In this document: positions 55,873 to 64,000 of the stretch, one piece after another
How positions within the stretch are numbered: the stretch's first letter is position 1
How the letters are laid out: every line of letters starts with the position of its first letter
Source of the DNA: Reticulascus tulasneorum
Lineage: Eukaryota; Ascomycota; Sordariomycetes; Glomerellales; Reticulascaceae
Assembly (NCBI GenBank): GCA_001557505.1
Contig: LSAX01000007.1
Location: 620,001-684,000, forward strand
Length of the DNA stretch: 64,000 nucleotides
Direction: 5' to 3'
The notes under the pieces: model-generated
The model's database searches: none
What the model was told of the DNA's origin: nothing
The model's input: the letters and a program-made list of their open reading frames with translations, nothing else
Translations under genes and position numbers: made by a program

Positions 55873-57200
55873 TTGGTGGGTTGGCCTATTTTGATTGAGA
55901 TGGAGCGTTTGGCCTGCAACATGTATAACTGAGCGCTTATTGTCCAGGTGAAGTAGAGCCTTGCCACCTTGTTGGGCAGCACCGTGTACAAAGATCCGTG
56001 GCTTGACGCCCAAGGTCATGAAAGACAAAAAAAATCACCGCAAGAGAGAATGGCACAGAAGAAGGCACCACGTTGCGTTCCTGCTCGTACCCCCTGTTAT
56101 TAGACAAGGGACTCTACGGCGTGGAGCTGTCTGATGGCCCCCTTAGTCACGTCGAAAGTCCATAAATAGCAGCCATCCTTGCAACATAGCTCATCGCGGA
56201 GCCGTGAGTGAGAGCAGCCAATCGTGATCCAGGATCGACATATCGGATTGAAGTGAAGTCATATCGTCTTACACATTAAGGCGCAGCAAATGTCGAATAT
56301 ATTAACTCGCCAGACTAATTCCCGCCCAAACCCGCACTGGACCCAAAGAGAAGCTATACACTCTACCTGCCTGTTTCAGGCTTCCCGGTACTGGGCTCTC
56401 TGTATCCATTTTCCAAATTTCGCAAGGCCGCCCGATTTCAGAGAGTTGGAAAATGGGCTGAGAATCTCAATTATCTAAGACTATCTCGAGTTCTTATTCA
56501 CAGGAATAGGCGGCAGCCCTATATATAACACAACAATCCCTGTACTTCTAGTATTTCCATTACTTCACATGCCGAACCCTACGGCCTCCCGATCTCAGTC
56601 TACTGGAGGAGAAAATGCGGCCGCCTAATGGCCCAACAAAGTCGGGTCGTCGCCCGCGACGAATTTAATGTAACGGCATGGTAATGGCTTCGCATGCCTG
56701 CTAAGTATACAGATTTCCCATGTTGTCATTCCTATGTCTGAGGCAATATTTGTGCACCAACCGCATGCTCGAACCGTCGCACGCACACACACATGACTTC
56801 CCTGTCCCTCCTTGCTGCAGGAGACCCCTGAAGTTTAGCTACGAGATTACCCCAGCTATGAGCAAAAGAAACCTAGCAATGCGACATAACCTAACTAGTC
56901 ACCGAAGTACTGAATGGAGATAATGCTGACCGATCAACATCTGATTGCGTGAATTAGGTATATGAGAGAATATCGCTACTGTTACTAAAACTGAATTTGG
57001 TTACCGAGGCTTAGGTACCTCGACCCACATATCAATCAGTTCGGGAAAGTGTTTGTTGTTGATTTAAACACATTAAAAGGTCCCTCTGAACTGTATATAA
57101 GAAGATCAAGTTGCCAAACAGCTCGTGCAATCATACAAAGCACAAGATTCCAAAGCAATTCGTTTCCCAACCAACTCGATCAGACCTTCAAACCGCAAAA
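55873..57200. other. Intergenic, no supportable gene
   Basis: A 1.3-kb spacer. A TATATAA element at about 57096-57102 sits about 100 bases upstream of the cysteine-rich peptide start, a good promoter candidate for it. Otherwise I see no gene. Confidence 0.5.
57095..57102 (+). promoter_or_regulatory. TATA box candidate for the secreted cysteine-rich peptide
   Basis: GTATATAA lies about 100 bases before the ATG at 57201, a usual distance for a TATA-driven, strongly induced fungal effector-like gene when a 60-70 base leader is allowed. Confidence 0.5.
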
Positions 57201-57480
57201 ATGAAGTTTGCTACTGTAATATTCGCTACACTTTTCGCAATAGCATCTGCCTTGCCAACCGTACGTGACCTCTCCATTTACTTCATGGACACAAACGAAA
57301 AGCCTTGCTCTTGTGCGCGTTGCTGATACTTTCACATAGGAGAGCCCCGCTGACCGTGCAAACCCTCTTGTTGCACGTGCGTGTCAGTCATATTCCTGCG
57401 AAGAAGATAAAGATTGTCCCAAGCATGGGTGTAAATGGTGCGATTATCGCTTTGAGTTTGGAATTGGCATTTGCAAATAA
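57201..57480 (+). CDS. Small secreted cysteine-rich protein (candidate effector)
   Basis: Two exons, join(57201..57260,57340..57480), 66 aa. The first exon encodes a signal peptide of about 18 residues (MKFATVIFATLFAIASA) and stops after Pro-Thr; a 79-base intron (GTACGT donor, TTTCACATAG acceptor) follows. A short propeptide ends at an Arg (NPLVAR), a possible processing site. The mature 33 residues contain six Cys spaced C-x4-C-x5-C-x4-C-x2-C-x10-C, suiting three disulphides and a knottin-like fold. The protein is below the size most gene callers keep. Such proteins often act as effectors or antimicrobial peptides; nothing here decides between them. No homologue recognised. Confidence 0.65.
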
Positions 57481-58489
57481 GGCAGTTTTGGGCGGTGGTG
57501 TAGGTGGTGGATCGCAAGCAAGCACACCTAGACGCTGCATGGCCGCTGCGCAAGAGGCAATCTTCTATTGCAGTCCGGCTGTCAGTTTCTAGTTTCTACA
57601 TTCGGTATAAAAACACCAATAGAATCAGTCTTTGAGGGCACTCTCGCTTCACTAAGCCAAGTTCCTTACTCTAACCCTTTACTGAACGTCCCGTAATAGT
57701 AGCAGGTGAAAGGATGACATTCTCAGTGTTTTCACACTAACCTCACACATACAGAACTTGCTTGAAAGTAGTATTGATCTACTTGGAGAAAGAGCTACCT
57801 CTTAACACGCAATACACTGAGCACAGCCATGAGAAAAACCAGTAGGAGCTCAACAACTGGGAGCACATGAGGAGCAGTTCTGACGGTAACAGCCTGTTTT
57901 GGACAGCGGTACAGTTCTTGCGGTAGCCCCTGTATTCATAGTTGTACGCTGCATAGCCTATGATTACCGAAACAACAACAAGTTTAGACTTTAGCCGTTC
58001 TGAGATTCCTAACCTCAGGGAAACTTCGGGCGAGAAGTTTGGGGGGTTACTACTATAGGCTCAAGCCTTTTATCTTCTAAGGCGTATAATTCCAGTGAAT
58101 TTCGCACTGGAGAGGCTCCGACAACTGGCAATGGCTGATGAAATCTCAGGACCTTTCTAAGAACGGTTACAGATGGATATTGGGTTGAGAAGTGCAGGCT
58201 TACTATGGAACGCTGGGGATTTAATCAAGTCCACTTGTGCAACCACCCCGCTTTCTCCGCATTTCCATAAATGAATCGTTGCGGTTTGGCGAGTCGGGGT
58301 ATGGCGGCAGAGCCTACGCCTAAATACCCAGAGCGAGACGCGTAAATAGATGAGGGTGATCAAAAGCCCGGGTAGAGTTGAAACACTTCGGAGGTGGTAG
58401 CCTGTCAACGGCTGCAATAAAAGATATAAGCATGGGGTTTCCTTGGCAGGAAGGGCACACTTAGGACTGCGGCACTAGACTCCTAAAGT
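57481..58489. other. AT-rich intergenic region
   Basis: A 1-kb AT-rich spacer with no supportable gene. Its 3' part is the promoter of the GH7 gene, with an ATAAAAGATATAAG element at 58417-58430, about 60 bases before the start. Confidence 0.5.
58213..58251. promoter_or_regulatory. Two CreA-type (SYGGRG) sites upstream of the GH7 gene
   Basis: CTGGGG at 58213-58218 and its opposite-strand counterpart GCGGGG (58246-58251 reversed) match the carbon-catabolite repressor consensus and lie 240-280 bases before the start. The six-base consensus occurs often by chance, so this is suggestive only; paired sites are the functional form in cellulase promoters. Confidence 0.3.
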
Positions 58490-59563
58490 ATGCCTTCCAA
58501 GCACTTACTCATTGGTTTGGTAACTTCGCTGTTGGCTGGCGTGGCCGTTGCCCAAAGCTCCGAGGCGCATCCCTTGTTAACGACATGGAAATGCACCAGC
58601 TCCGGGGGTTGCGTGCAGCAAAACACGTCGGCCGTGCTTGACAGCAAGGACTCGAAGTTCGCGGTCGGCGCTGCTGGCTCGCGAACGGCAGCCGACTACG
58701 CGGCCATGGGTGTCTCTACCTCAGGGGACGCCTTGACCATGTACCACTATGTTAGGACGAACGGCCAGCTCAACCCGGCGTCCCCGCGAGTCTACCTCCT
58801 CGGCCCCGACGACAAGTACGTCATGATAAAGCTCCTGAACCAGGAGCTGTCGGTAGATGTCGACTTCTCGGCCGTCCCCTGCGGGGAAAACGGGGCGTTT
58901 TACTTGTCGGAGATGGCAGCCGACGGTAGAGGCAACGCGGCGGCCGGCACCGGCTATTGCGATGCGCAGTGCCAAGGCTACTGCTGCAACGAGATGGACA
59001 TCCTCGAGGCTAATTCGATGGCGACGGCCATGACAGGGCATCCCTGCAACGGCAACAACTGCGACAAGGCCGGCTGCGGCTACAACCCGTACGCGAGTGG
59101 GCAGCGCAACTTCTGGGGGCCCGGCAAGACGATTGACACAAGCAAGCGATTCACCGTCGTCACGCAGTTCACCGCCAGCGGAGGCAGACTGTCGCAGATC
59201 ACGCGCAAGTACATCCAGAACGGGCGGCAGACTTCTAGCGGCTCAATTACTGGCTGTGGTTCTGAGAGCGCTACTGGAGGGATGACTGGCATGGGCCAAG
59301 CTCTGGGGCGCGGGAGTAAGTGTTTCCCCCTGGGATGTTTGGTGAGACTTAACATTCCACCATTTTCTAACTTGCTCGCAGTGGTTCTGGCAATGAGTAT
59401 CTGGAACGACGCTGTACAGCAGATGGCTTGGCTCGACTCCGGCAATAATGGACCTTGCACAAACGGGCAGGGCAGCCCATCCAACATCCAGTCCCAACAC
59501 TCGGACACGCACGTTATCTTCTCCAACATTCGATGGGGGGATATCGGGTCTACCACTAAGTAG
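58490..59563 (+). CDS. GH7 endoglucanase-like, single-domain and compact
   Basis: Two exons, join(58490..59315,59382..59563), 335 aa. The protein has a signal peptide of about 21 residues (LLIGLVTSLLAGVAVAQ) and a GH7 catalytic domain; no carbohydrate-binding module. The catalytic signature E-M-D-I-L-E places the nucleophile at Glu168 and acid/base at Glu173. The spacing after the start (TTWKCTSSGGCVQQNTSAVLD) and the end (SNIQSQHSDTHVIFSNIRWGDIGSTT) match endoglucanases of the Cel7B type. The gene lacks the roughly 25-residue N-W-R-W...C...C block that normally follows AVLD and a loop before the catalytic motif (GYCDAQC then QGYCCNEMD), so several disulphides and a substrate Trp are missing. 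No hidden intron could restore them. Cellulose or beta-glucan cleavage is inferred; activity may be altered. Confidence 0.85.
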   Translation: MPSKHLLIGLVTSLLAGVAVAQSSEAHPLLTTWKCTSSGGCVQQNTSAVLDSKDSKFAVGAAGSRTAADYAAMGVSTSGDALTMYHYVRTNGQLNPASPRVYLLGPDDKYVMIKLLNQELSVDVDFSAVPCGENGAFYLSEMAADGRGNAAAGTGYCDAQCQGYCCNEMDILEANSMATAMTGHPCNGNNCDKAGCGYNPYASGQRNFWGPGKTIDTSKRFTVVTQFTASGGRLSQITRKYIQNGRQTSSGSITGCGSESATGGMTGMGQALGRGSKCFPLGCLVRLNIPPFSNLLAVVLAMSIWNDAVQQMAWLDSGNNGPCTNGQGSPSNIQSQHSDTHVIFSNIRWGDIGSTTK

Positions 59564-59795
59564 TCTTTGGCGACACTTTTGATCCGTCGGATTTGGCAAA
59601 AGTTGGCCTGGGGCCTTAAAGCGCAGCTTCTGTACACTATATTCTTCTTCAAGTGTTCGATTGTACCGCGGTGTGTGTCCATGCGATGCATGAAAGTGTC
59701 TGTAAACTTCAACACATACCTATAAGACATTCTGTCAACTCGGATTTCGCATATAACTAGCTAGGCGTTCATAATCCTACGCCTTTCCGAGGTCA

Positions 59796-61757
59796 TCAAG
59801 AAATGAGCACGGTTTTATACAATGATGCATCAGTTGTTTCAATCATCTGTCCATCCATGATACCATATATGTAGGCATCACTCATTAGTGCATGCATCGT
59901 CTCGTTATCGTGTTCGTCTCCCGTGGTCCGTCGCAAGATCAAAGGGGCCGGACAACCTCCCAGCAGGAACACCGGATCGCCGGCTTGGACGGGATCTCTA
60001 CAGAAGCCGATGTACCCTTTCTCGGTAACAAACAACCGCCGGTTGCTGTGGAAATGAGGCAGACTCCCCCAAATCGTCTTGGTGGTGACTCTGAAGAGTT
60101 TATCAACCGACTCCATCGTACCGGGGAAATTGAAAGCCCGGCAATCTGCGGTGCAGTCATAGTCAAAGCTAAGGGCAATTACAGGTAAGACGGTCGCCAC
60201 GAACTCAAAGGCGGCGATCTCGTGGTCGGTCCATTTGTACTCTGCGTTTGCTGAGTCGAGGCACAGGGCTTTCCACCAGGCATCTCTGTATGACCCCCCT
60301 GCTGGATATAGTCGGTTTGGATCGTCGAGCAGACCAGTGACTTGATGCCATGAAGCCCACAACGCGGAATCAAAGAGACCTTGCTTCTCGTTGCTCCACA
60401 TGTCGCCGATGACAGAGACCTTATCAATCTCTAACCCTTTCGCTGCCATTACTCGCTCGTTCTCGATGTTTGCTTGTATACCAAGTCCCTTAGCAGCGGT
60501 CCAGCGCTTGCTCATCAACGACCACATTGACTCCTCTGCGGAGGGAGAATTTGTCCAGTCTATCACCCACGAAGGAAGTTCGGGATAACGATTCTTCGCC
60601 GTATCCCAGGCTAGGAATGCTAGGGAGTGTCCTTCCACGACCGCTTTAGCGCATACTGTTTGGTACACCTGTGGAGCTGTGAGAGTCATGTCCGGGCTCA
60701 GAGCCGGAGCTCCTGCCAAACTTTCGACAACACCAAGATACGCATACACTCGGTCAACATCTTTAAGGCATTCAAAACGACGGTGGGCCAGGGAATATTC
60801 CATGAGAAGCTGAATCGGCCCCACGGGTGATAACTTCCATTCACCCGTCGCAGCTTCGGGATCAGGGTTCTTTAGCACTAGTTGTACTAGCCTTCCAAAG
60901 AAATTATCCATGCTGCTGAGAAGTTTGCCATTCTTTGGAGTCCCCTGACAGTCCAAACAAATTTCCTTGTGCCTCTTGCGGTGGCTTTCGAAGTGTGCTT
61001 GCCAGAGGATTGTACCAGGCACTGCGATGTTTCCAGCGTAAACAGTCGCACGGGGAGCCAGACGAGCTTCTTGTACTACCCAGGCCCGACCAAACCACGC
61101 ACTTGAAGCCAGGCTCTCCATTGCATGTAGCATGTCATCGTAATAAACCTCTGTTCCAATGGCAAAGGGTTCGATGTCGGGTAAGTGTGCGCCGAGTGCG
61201 AGCTGCGAAAGCGAATGGCCACAACGAGTAAGCCCAGAGGCATTGGTCTCGTCATTAGCTTCGGTAAACCTGGGATATGCCTTTGCGGTCTGCGGCCCGA
61301 AATCATCTGACGACGATGGCATAAATGGCGGTGGATTGAATGTGAGAGAATGGACCACCCCTTCGCAATCGAGTGGACCAAGCCAGACGCAAACCTCGGA
61401 GCATGATGTGTAGATATGGCCCATAATGCCGACCTGAGTCCCGACTTCCACCATATCTTCTTGGTTTATACAGACGGCATCTACCCAGAGGAGCAGCGAC
61501 TCTCCAGCTGCATGACTACGAAAACGCCGCAGCGCTTGTTCAAGGTTGACAGTGACTCCAATTTCATGGTTGTTGACAGTGATAGGTCGCCGAATTGCGG
61601 AATCTCCCCACACATACGATAAGGCCTGGTAATTTGGTTTGCTGTTCAAGGAGACCCTGAAGAGTTGGCACTCAATTCGGGAGTGGAATTCTCCGGGGAA
61701 CACTCGAAGCAACCGGATTTCGCTCTCTTGGACGCGGAGTGGCATTAAATGATACAT
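59796..61757 (-). CDS. HET-domain protein (het-6-like)
   Basis: Single exon, 653 aa, starting at the ATG that gives MYHLMPLRVQESEIRLLRV. The HET domain opens with YQALSYVWGD, has LLWVDAVCINQEDMVEV and the VGIMGHIYTSCSEVCVWLG step, and later WFGRAWVVQEARLAPRATVYAG. The C-terminal half has the common CLKDVDRVYAYLGVVESLA and a closing GYIGFCRDPVQAGDPVFLLGGCPAPLILR beta segment found in many HET-6 relatives. The insertion between the VCVWLG and WFGRAW motifs (about 95 residues) is longer than normal and Ser/Pro/Asp-rich. It converges on the GH7 gene with 232 bases between stops. Function: probable incompatibility or cell-death trigger. Confidence 0.9.
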   Translation of the reverse strand: MYHLMPLRVQESEIRLLRVFPGEFHSRIECQLFRVSLNSKPNYQALSYVWGDSAIRRPITVNNHEIGVTVNLEQALRRFRSHAAGESLLLWVDAVCINQEDMVEVGTQVGIMGHIYTSCSEVCVWLGPLDCEGVVHSLTFNPPPFMPSSSDDFGPQTAKAYPRFTEANDETNASGLTRCGHSLSQLALGAHLPDIEPFAIGTEVYYDDMLHAMESLASSAWFGRAWVVQEARLAPRATVYAGNIAVPGTILWQAHFESHRKRHKEICLDCQGTPKNGKLLSSMDNFFGRLVQLVLKNPDPEAATGEWKLSPVGPIQLLMEYSLAHRRFECLKDVDRVYAYLGVVESLAGAPALSPDMTLTAPQVYQTVCAKAVVEGHSLAFLAWDTAKNRYPELPSWVIDWTNSPSAEESMWSLMSKRWTAAKGLGIQANIENERVMAAKGLEIDKVSVIGDMWSNEKQGLFDSALWASWHQVTGLLDDPNRLYPAGGSYRDAWWKALCLDSANAEYKWTDHEIAAFEFVATVLPVIALSFDYDCTADCRAFNFPGTMESVDKLFRVTTKTIWGSLPHFHSNRRLFVTEKGYIGFCRDPVQAGDPVFLLGGCPAPLILRRTTGDEHDNETMHALMSDAYIYGIMDGQMIETTDASLYKTVLIS

Positions 61758-62263
61758 TGTAACACACAAGTCCTGCCGAAGTGGCCGTGCGACTCGTTGT
61801 AGCCGTCAGTCGGGCTGGAGAGATGGGGTGGGGACATGAGGTCGAATATACAAGACAATTGTGGGGGTGTTTGGCATATGGTGGGGAATGGCGCTAATTA
61901 ATGAACCGCTGCAGTCCCTACCAGCCTGTGATCCACAGTTAGTCAATTTAGTGGGCCACGCGGGGAGCTGCATCAATGGAGATCGATCTCCATGGCGGCA
62001 TGGTCTATTCAGAGCAGGGTGTTTTGTACATCAAGCACCTCAGCAACTTGTAGAGTGTATCTTTCCACAAAATAACCACAGGCAACTTGCTGTTTTTCAG
62101 GCATTTATCTCTGCACATTCAACCTATAATGCGATCGGGTTGTCTACCCTTTTGAACGCGATGTAAATACTACAACTGACCTGGAATGAGCTAAAGATGT
62201 TTCCCCCTACCTATTCATAACGTCCTTACCAAAGCCCATGAAAATTTACAAAGCTCTATCAGC
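61758..62263. other. Intergenic, no supportable gene
   Basis: A 506-base spacer between a HET gene and the sirtuin stop; no coding or structural signal recognised. Confidence 0.5.
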
Positions 62264-63718
62264 TTACACTATGATTTCAGGTAACGCCTGACCCGCCGGA
62301 GTTCTTTTCGCCTTTCTGGCGAATTTGCCATCCCCGGTTGCACTTGGCATTGCGGTATCCTTCATCTCCACATCAGTGTGCGTCCCGTTATCAGCAGACA
62401 GACTGTCCTGCTTGTTCACCTTCCACTCCCTAGTGTAAGGACTGTATTCAAGAAGATACAAGTTCTGTACATCGCGCTGGGTATCGTAATCAAGGACAAT
62501 CTCCAGATTGGGCTCGCAGTAGTGTCCCATGAACTCAAGTTCCAGCTTCAGTTCCGTCCCGGGATCTAGGCTACCGCGAAAGTTGATGGTAAAGGGCTCG
62601 GAGCGAGCGACGCGTCGGTTATACTCCAGCTTCACCGAGCGGAGGAACGTCACAGGGGTACCATCGACGTCGACGCCGCGAATGGTCAACTGGTGTCGCT
62701 CATCCTCCTTCGTTTCCAGTTCGACGACTAGGCGGCGTCGGAGGACGAACGCTGGAATCGGGATGTCGAGCTTTTCCATCACGCGAATCATCAAGTCGTC
62801 CGCCTTGGAGTAGATGCGAATATCTGACAGGTTGTCAATCGGCGTCGTCTGGAGGTTGCAAATGGCGAGTTCAGCATTCCGCCTTTGGCCGACGATTGCC
62901 GGAATCCCACACGCCGGGGTCACCGTGAGAGAAGATCCGAGGACCAGGCAAAGATCGGCTTTTTTGGCGTGAGCACGAGCGAGCTTGATGGGCTGTGGGG
63001 GCAGATCTTCGCCGAAATTGACGATGCTATCCAGTAGGACTCCGCTGCATATGGCACATTTGCGTCCTGTTCGATGATCATGGACAGTCTTTTCGTAGGC
63101 GGCAACGGCTCGGAAGTCTACCGGAGCGTAAGAGTAACGATGCGGTGAGCGTGAGGGAGTCGCAACACATACCACGAATATACTCTTTCCCGCAGTCCTT
63201 GCAATACTCTCGATTGCTGTTGCCGTGCAGTTCAGATATCCTGTCCTGAGATTGGCAACAGAATAGTTAAGCTGGATGGCCACGATATTGATACAGTTGG
63301 GTTGACTTACAGGCAACATTCCACTTCTCCTGTGCAAACCATCACAGTTCTGGCTGATCAAGTACTTCAAGATGCCTCGGTTCTGCAACTCCACAAGTGC
63401 CATATGAGAAGGAGTTGGAATAGCCTGTAGCGTGCTGACGACCTTTGAAGTGCGCTGTCTTCCTTGAGCCCTGAGTGTCCAGGCGCCGTCTGGGCCGCGG
63501 AAGTCGGGAATACCTGTAACTCAGATGATTAGTCCCGGACAGGCCTGCACTTTGGGCACTTGAAGCTGACCGGCAGAAGTGGAGACACCCGCCCCTGTGA
63601 ATGCGATGAAGTGTTTGCTTTTGAGTATGTGATCCACGAGGACTTGGGCTTTTTGGTCAACCTCGGCGGGTGTTTCGAAACGCTCTTCCTCGCCGATTTT
63701 GGGGGCTGAATCGGCCAT
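62264..63718 (-). pseudogene. Class IV (SIRT6/7-type) sirtuin with an apparent +1 frameshift
   Basis: Four exons, complement(join(62264..63117,63173..63245,63311..63514,63571..63718)), about 425 aa if the frame is corrected. NAD-dependent deacylase motifs are all present: GAGVSTSAG at residues 42-50, then IPDFRGPDGAW, QNCDGLHRRSG, ELHGN, and the zinc pairs CKDCG and CAIC, then VNFGEDLP and GSSLTVTPA. The C-terminal 170 residues are a beta-rich extension of unknown role. Exon lengths sum to one base more than a multiple of three. The surplus is in exon 2: the frame reading PDGAW does not lead to TLRAQG and MALVELQNRG, so a G appears inserted in the run at 63479-63481. I found no intron that would absorb it. 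A sequencing or assembly error is as likely as true loss, so 'pseudogene' is only the reading of this sequence. Confidence 0.75.
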
Positions 63719-64000
63719 GGTTGCAAACAGATAGTGCTTTCAATGAGGGAAGTTATACAAGGAAATAAATTTGATGGGAGAGTAGAATGGACATTTTATT
63801 ACGATTTCTATTGTTGTTATTGTTGGTGATGTGAACCAGACGGAAAGGGAAAGAGTCGCCAAGAAAATACCACGTGACTCGGCGGCTGCCTAAAAATTTG
63901 GCTCCTTCCAGCGCGTCAATGGGGCAACCGGCACTTATTGGTGGGGTGTTAGTACCTTCGTTAGCCCACTGGTATCAATCTAGTATTCCGAATCAACTAC
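63719..64000. other. Promoter side of the sirtuin gene, window end
   Basis: Upstream flank of the sirtuin gene with no coding feature. A GTTATTGTTGTTATTG-like AT-rich patch lies around 63808-63830. Confidence 0.4.

Noticed and set aside
1..64000. tRNA genes, rRNA, CRISPR arrays and transposons
   Set aside because: No cloverleaf B-box, array of spaced repeats, terminal inverted repeat or transposase motif was seen on reading; a tRNAscan or repeat search could still find degenerate ones.

Overview
The window is nuclear DNA of a filamentous ascomycete (Pezizomycotina, most likely a Sordariomycete). The evidence is many short introns (45-135 bases) with GTRNGT donors, CTRAC branch points and YAG acceptors, plus fungal families: an AspA/Cdc11-type septin, Lag1 ceramide synthase, a PROPPIN, an Och1-like mannosyltransferase, a GH7 cellulase and several HET-domain genes. 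No CRISPR array, IS element, phage gene or bacterial operon was seen.

Left part (1-38.9 kb): mostly conserved housekeeping genes with a few accessory ones. In order: a small secreted Kre9/Knh1-like protein (-), a glycine-rich-domain (GRDP/DUF1399) protein (-), a HET-domain gene (+), a SPATA20-like thioredoxin-domain protein (+), dynein light intermediate chain (-), U2 snRNP protein Ist3/RBMX2 (+), a PROPPIN of the Hsv2 type (-), septin AspA/Cdc11 (+), a Bax-inhibitor-1 family protein (-), Lag1 (+), a mitochondrial ACSF2-type acyl-CoA synthetase (-), an Och1-like glycosyltransferase (-), copper amine oxidase (+) and quinolinate phosphoribosyltransferase (-). A gene-poor stretch of 3.9 kb lies at 30.7-34.6 kb.

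Right part (39-62 kb): an accessory island rich in self/non-self recognition and cell-death genes. It holds an uncharacterised protein with gasdermin-like features (-), a divergently transcribed CHAT (caspase/separase-like) protease with two membrane helices (+), a hydrolase-like/NB-ARC/TPR NLR receptor (-), a 1252-residue protein joining a multi-pass membrane region to a HET domain (-), a small membrane protein (-), and two more HET genes (+ at 53.5 kb, - at 59.8 kb). A tiny cysteine-rich secreted protein and a compact GH7 glycoside hydrolase sit among AT-rich spacers. A class IV sirtuin with an apparent one-base frameshift closes the window.

The most interesting hypothesis is that 39.3-47.3 kb encodes a three-part regulated cell-death module: NLR sensor, membrane-anchored CHAT protease, and a pore-forming substrate with a removable acidic tail. 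Protease-gasdermin gene pairs are known in fungi, but the gasdermin assignment here rests on motif pattern and context and needs a profile or structure search.

Gene models below were spliced by hand from reading frames, splice consensus and protein family knowledge; exon coordinates are given in each entry.
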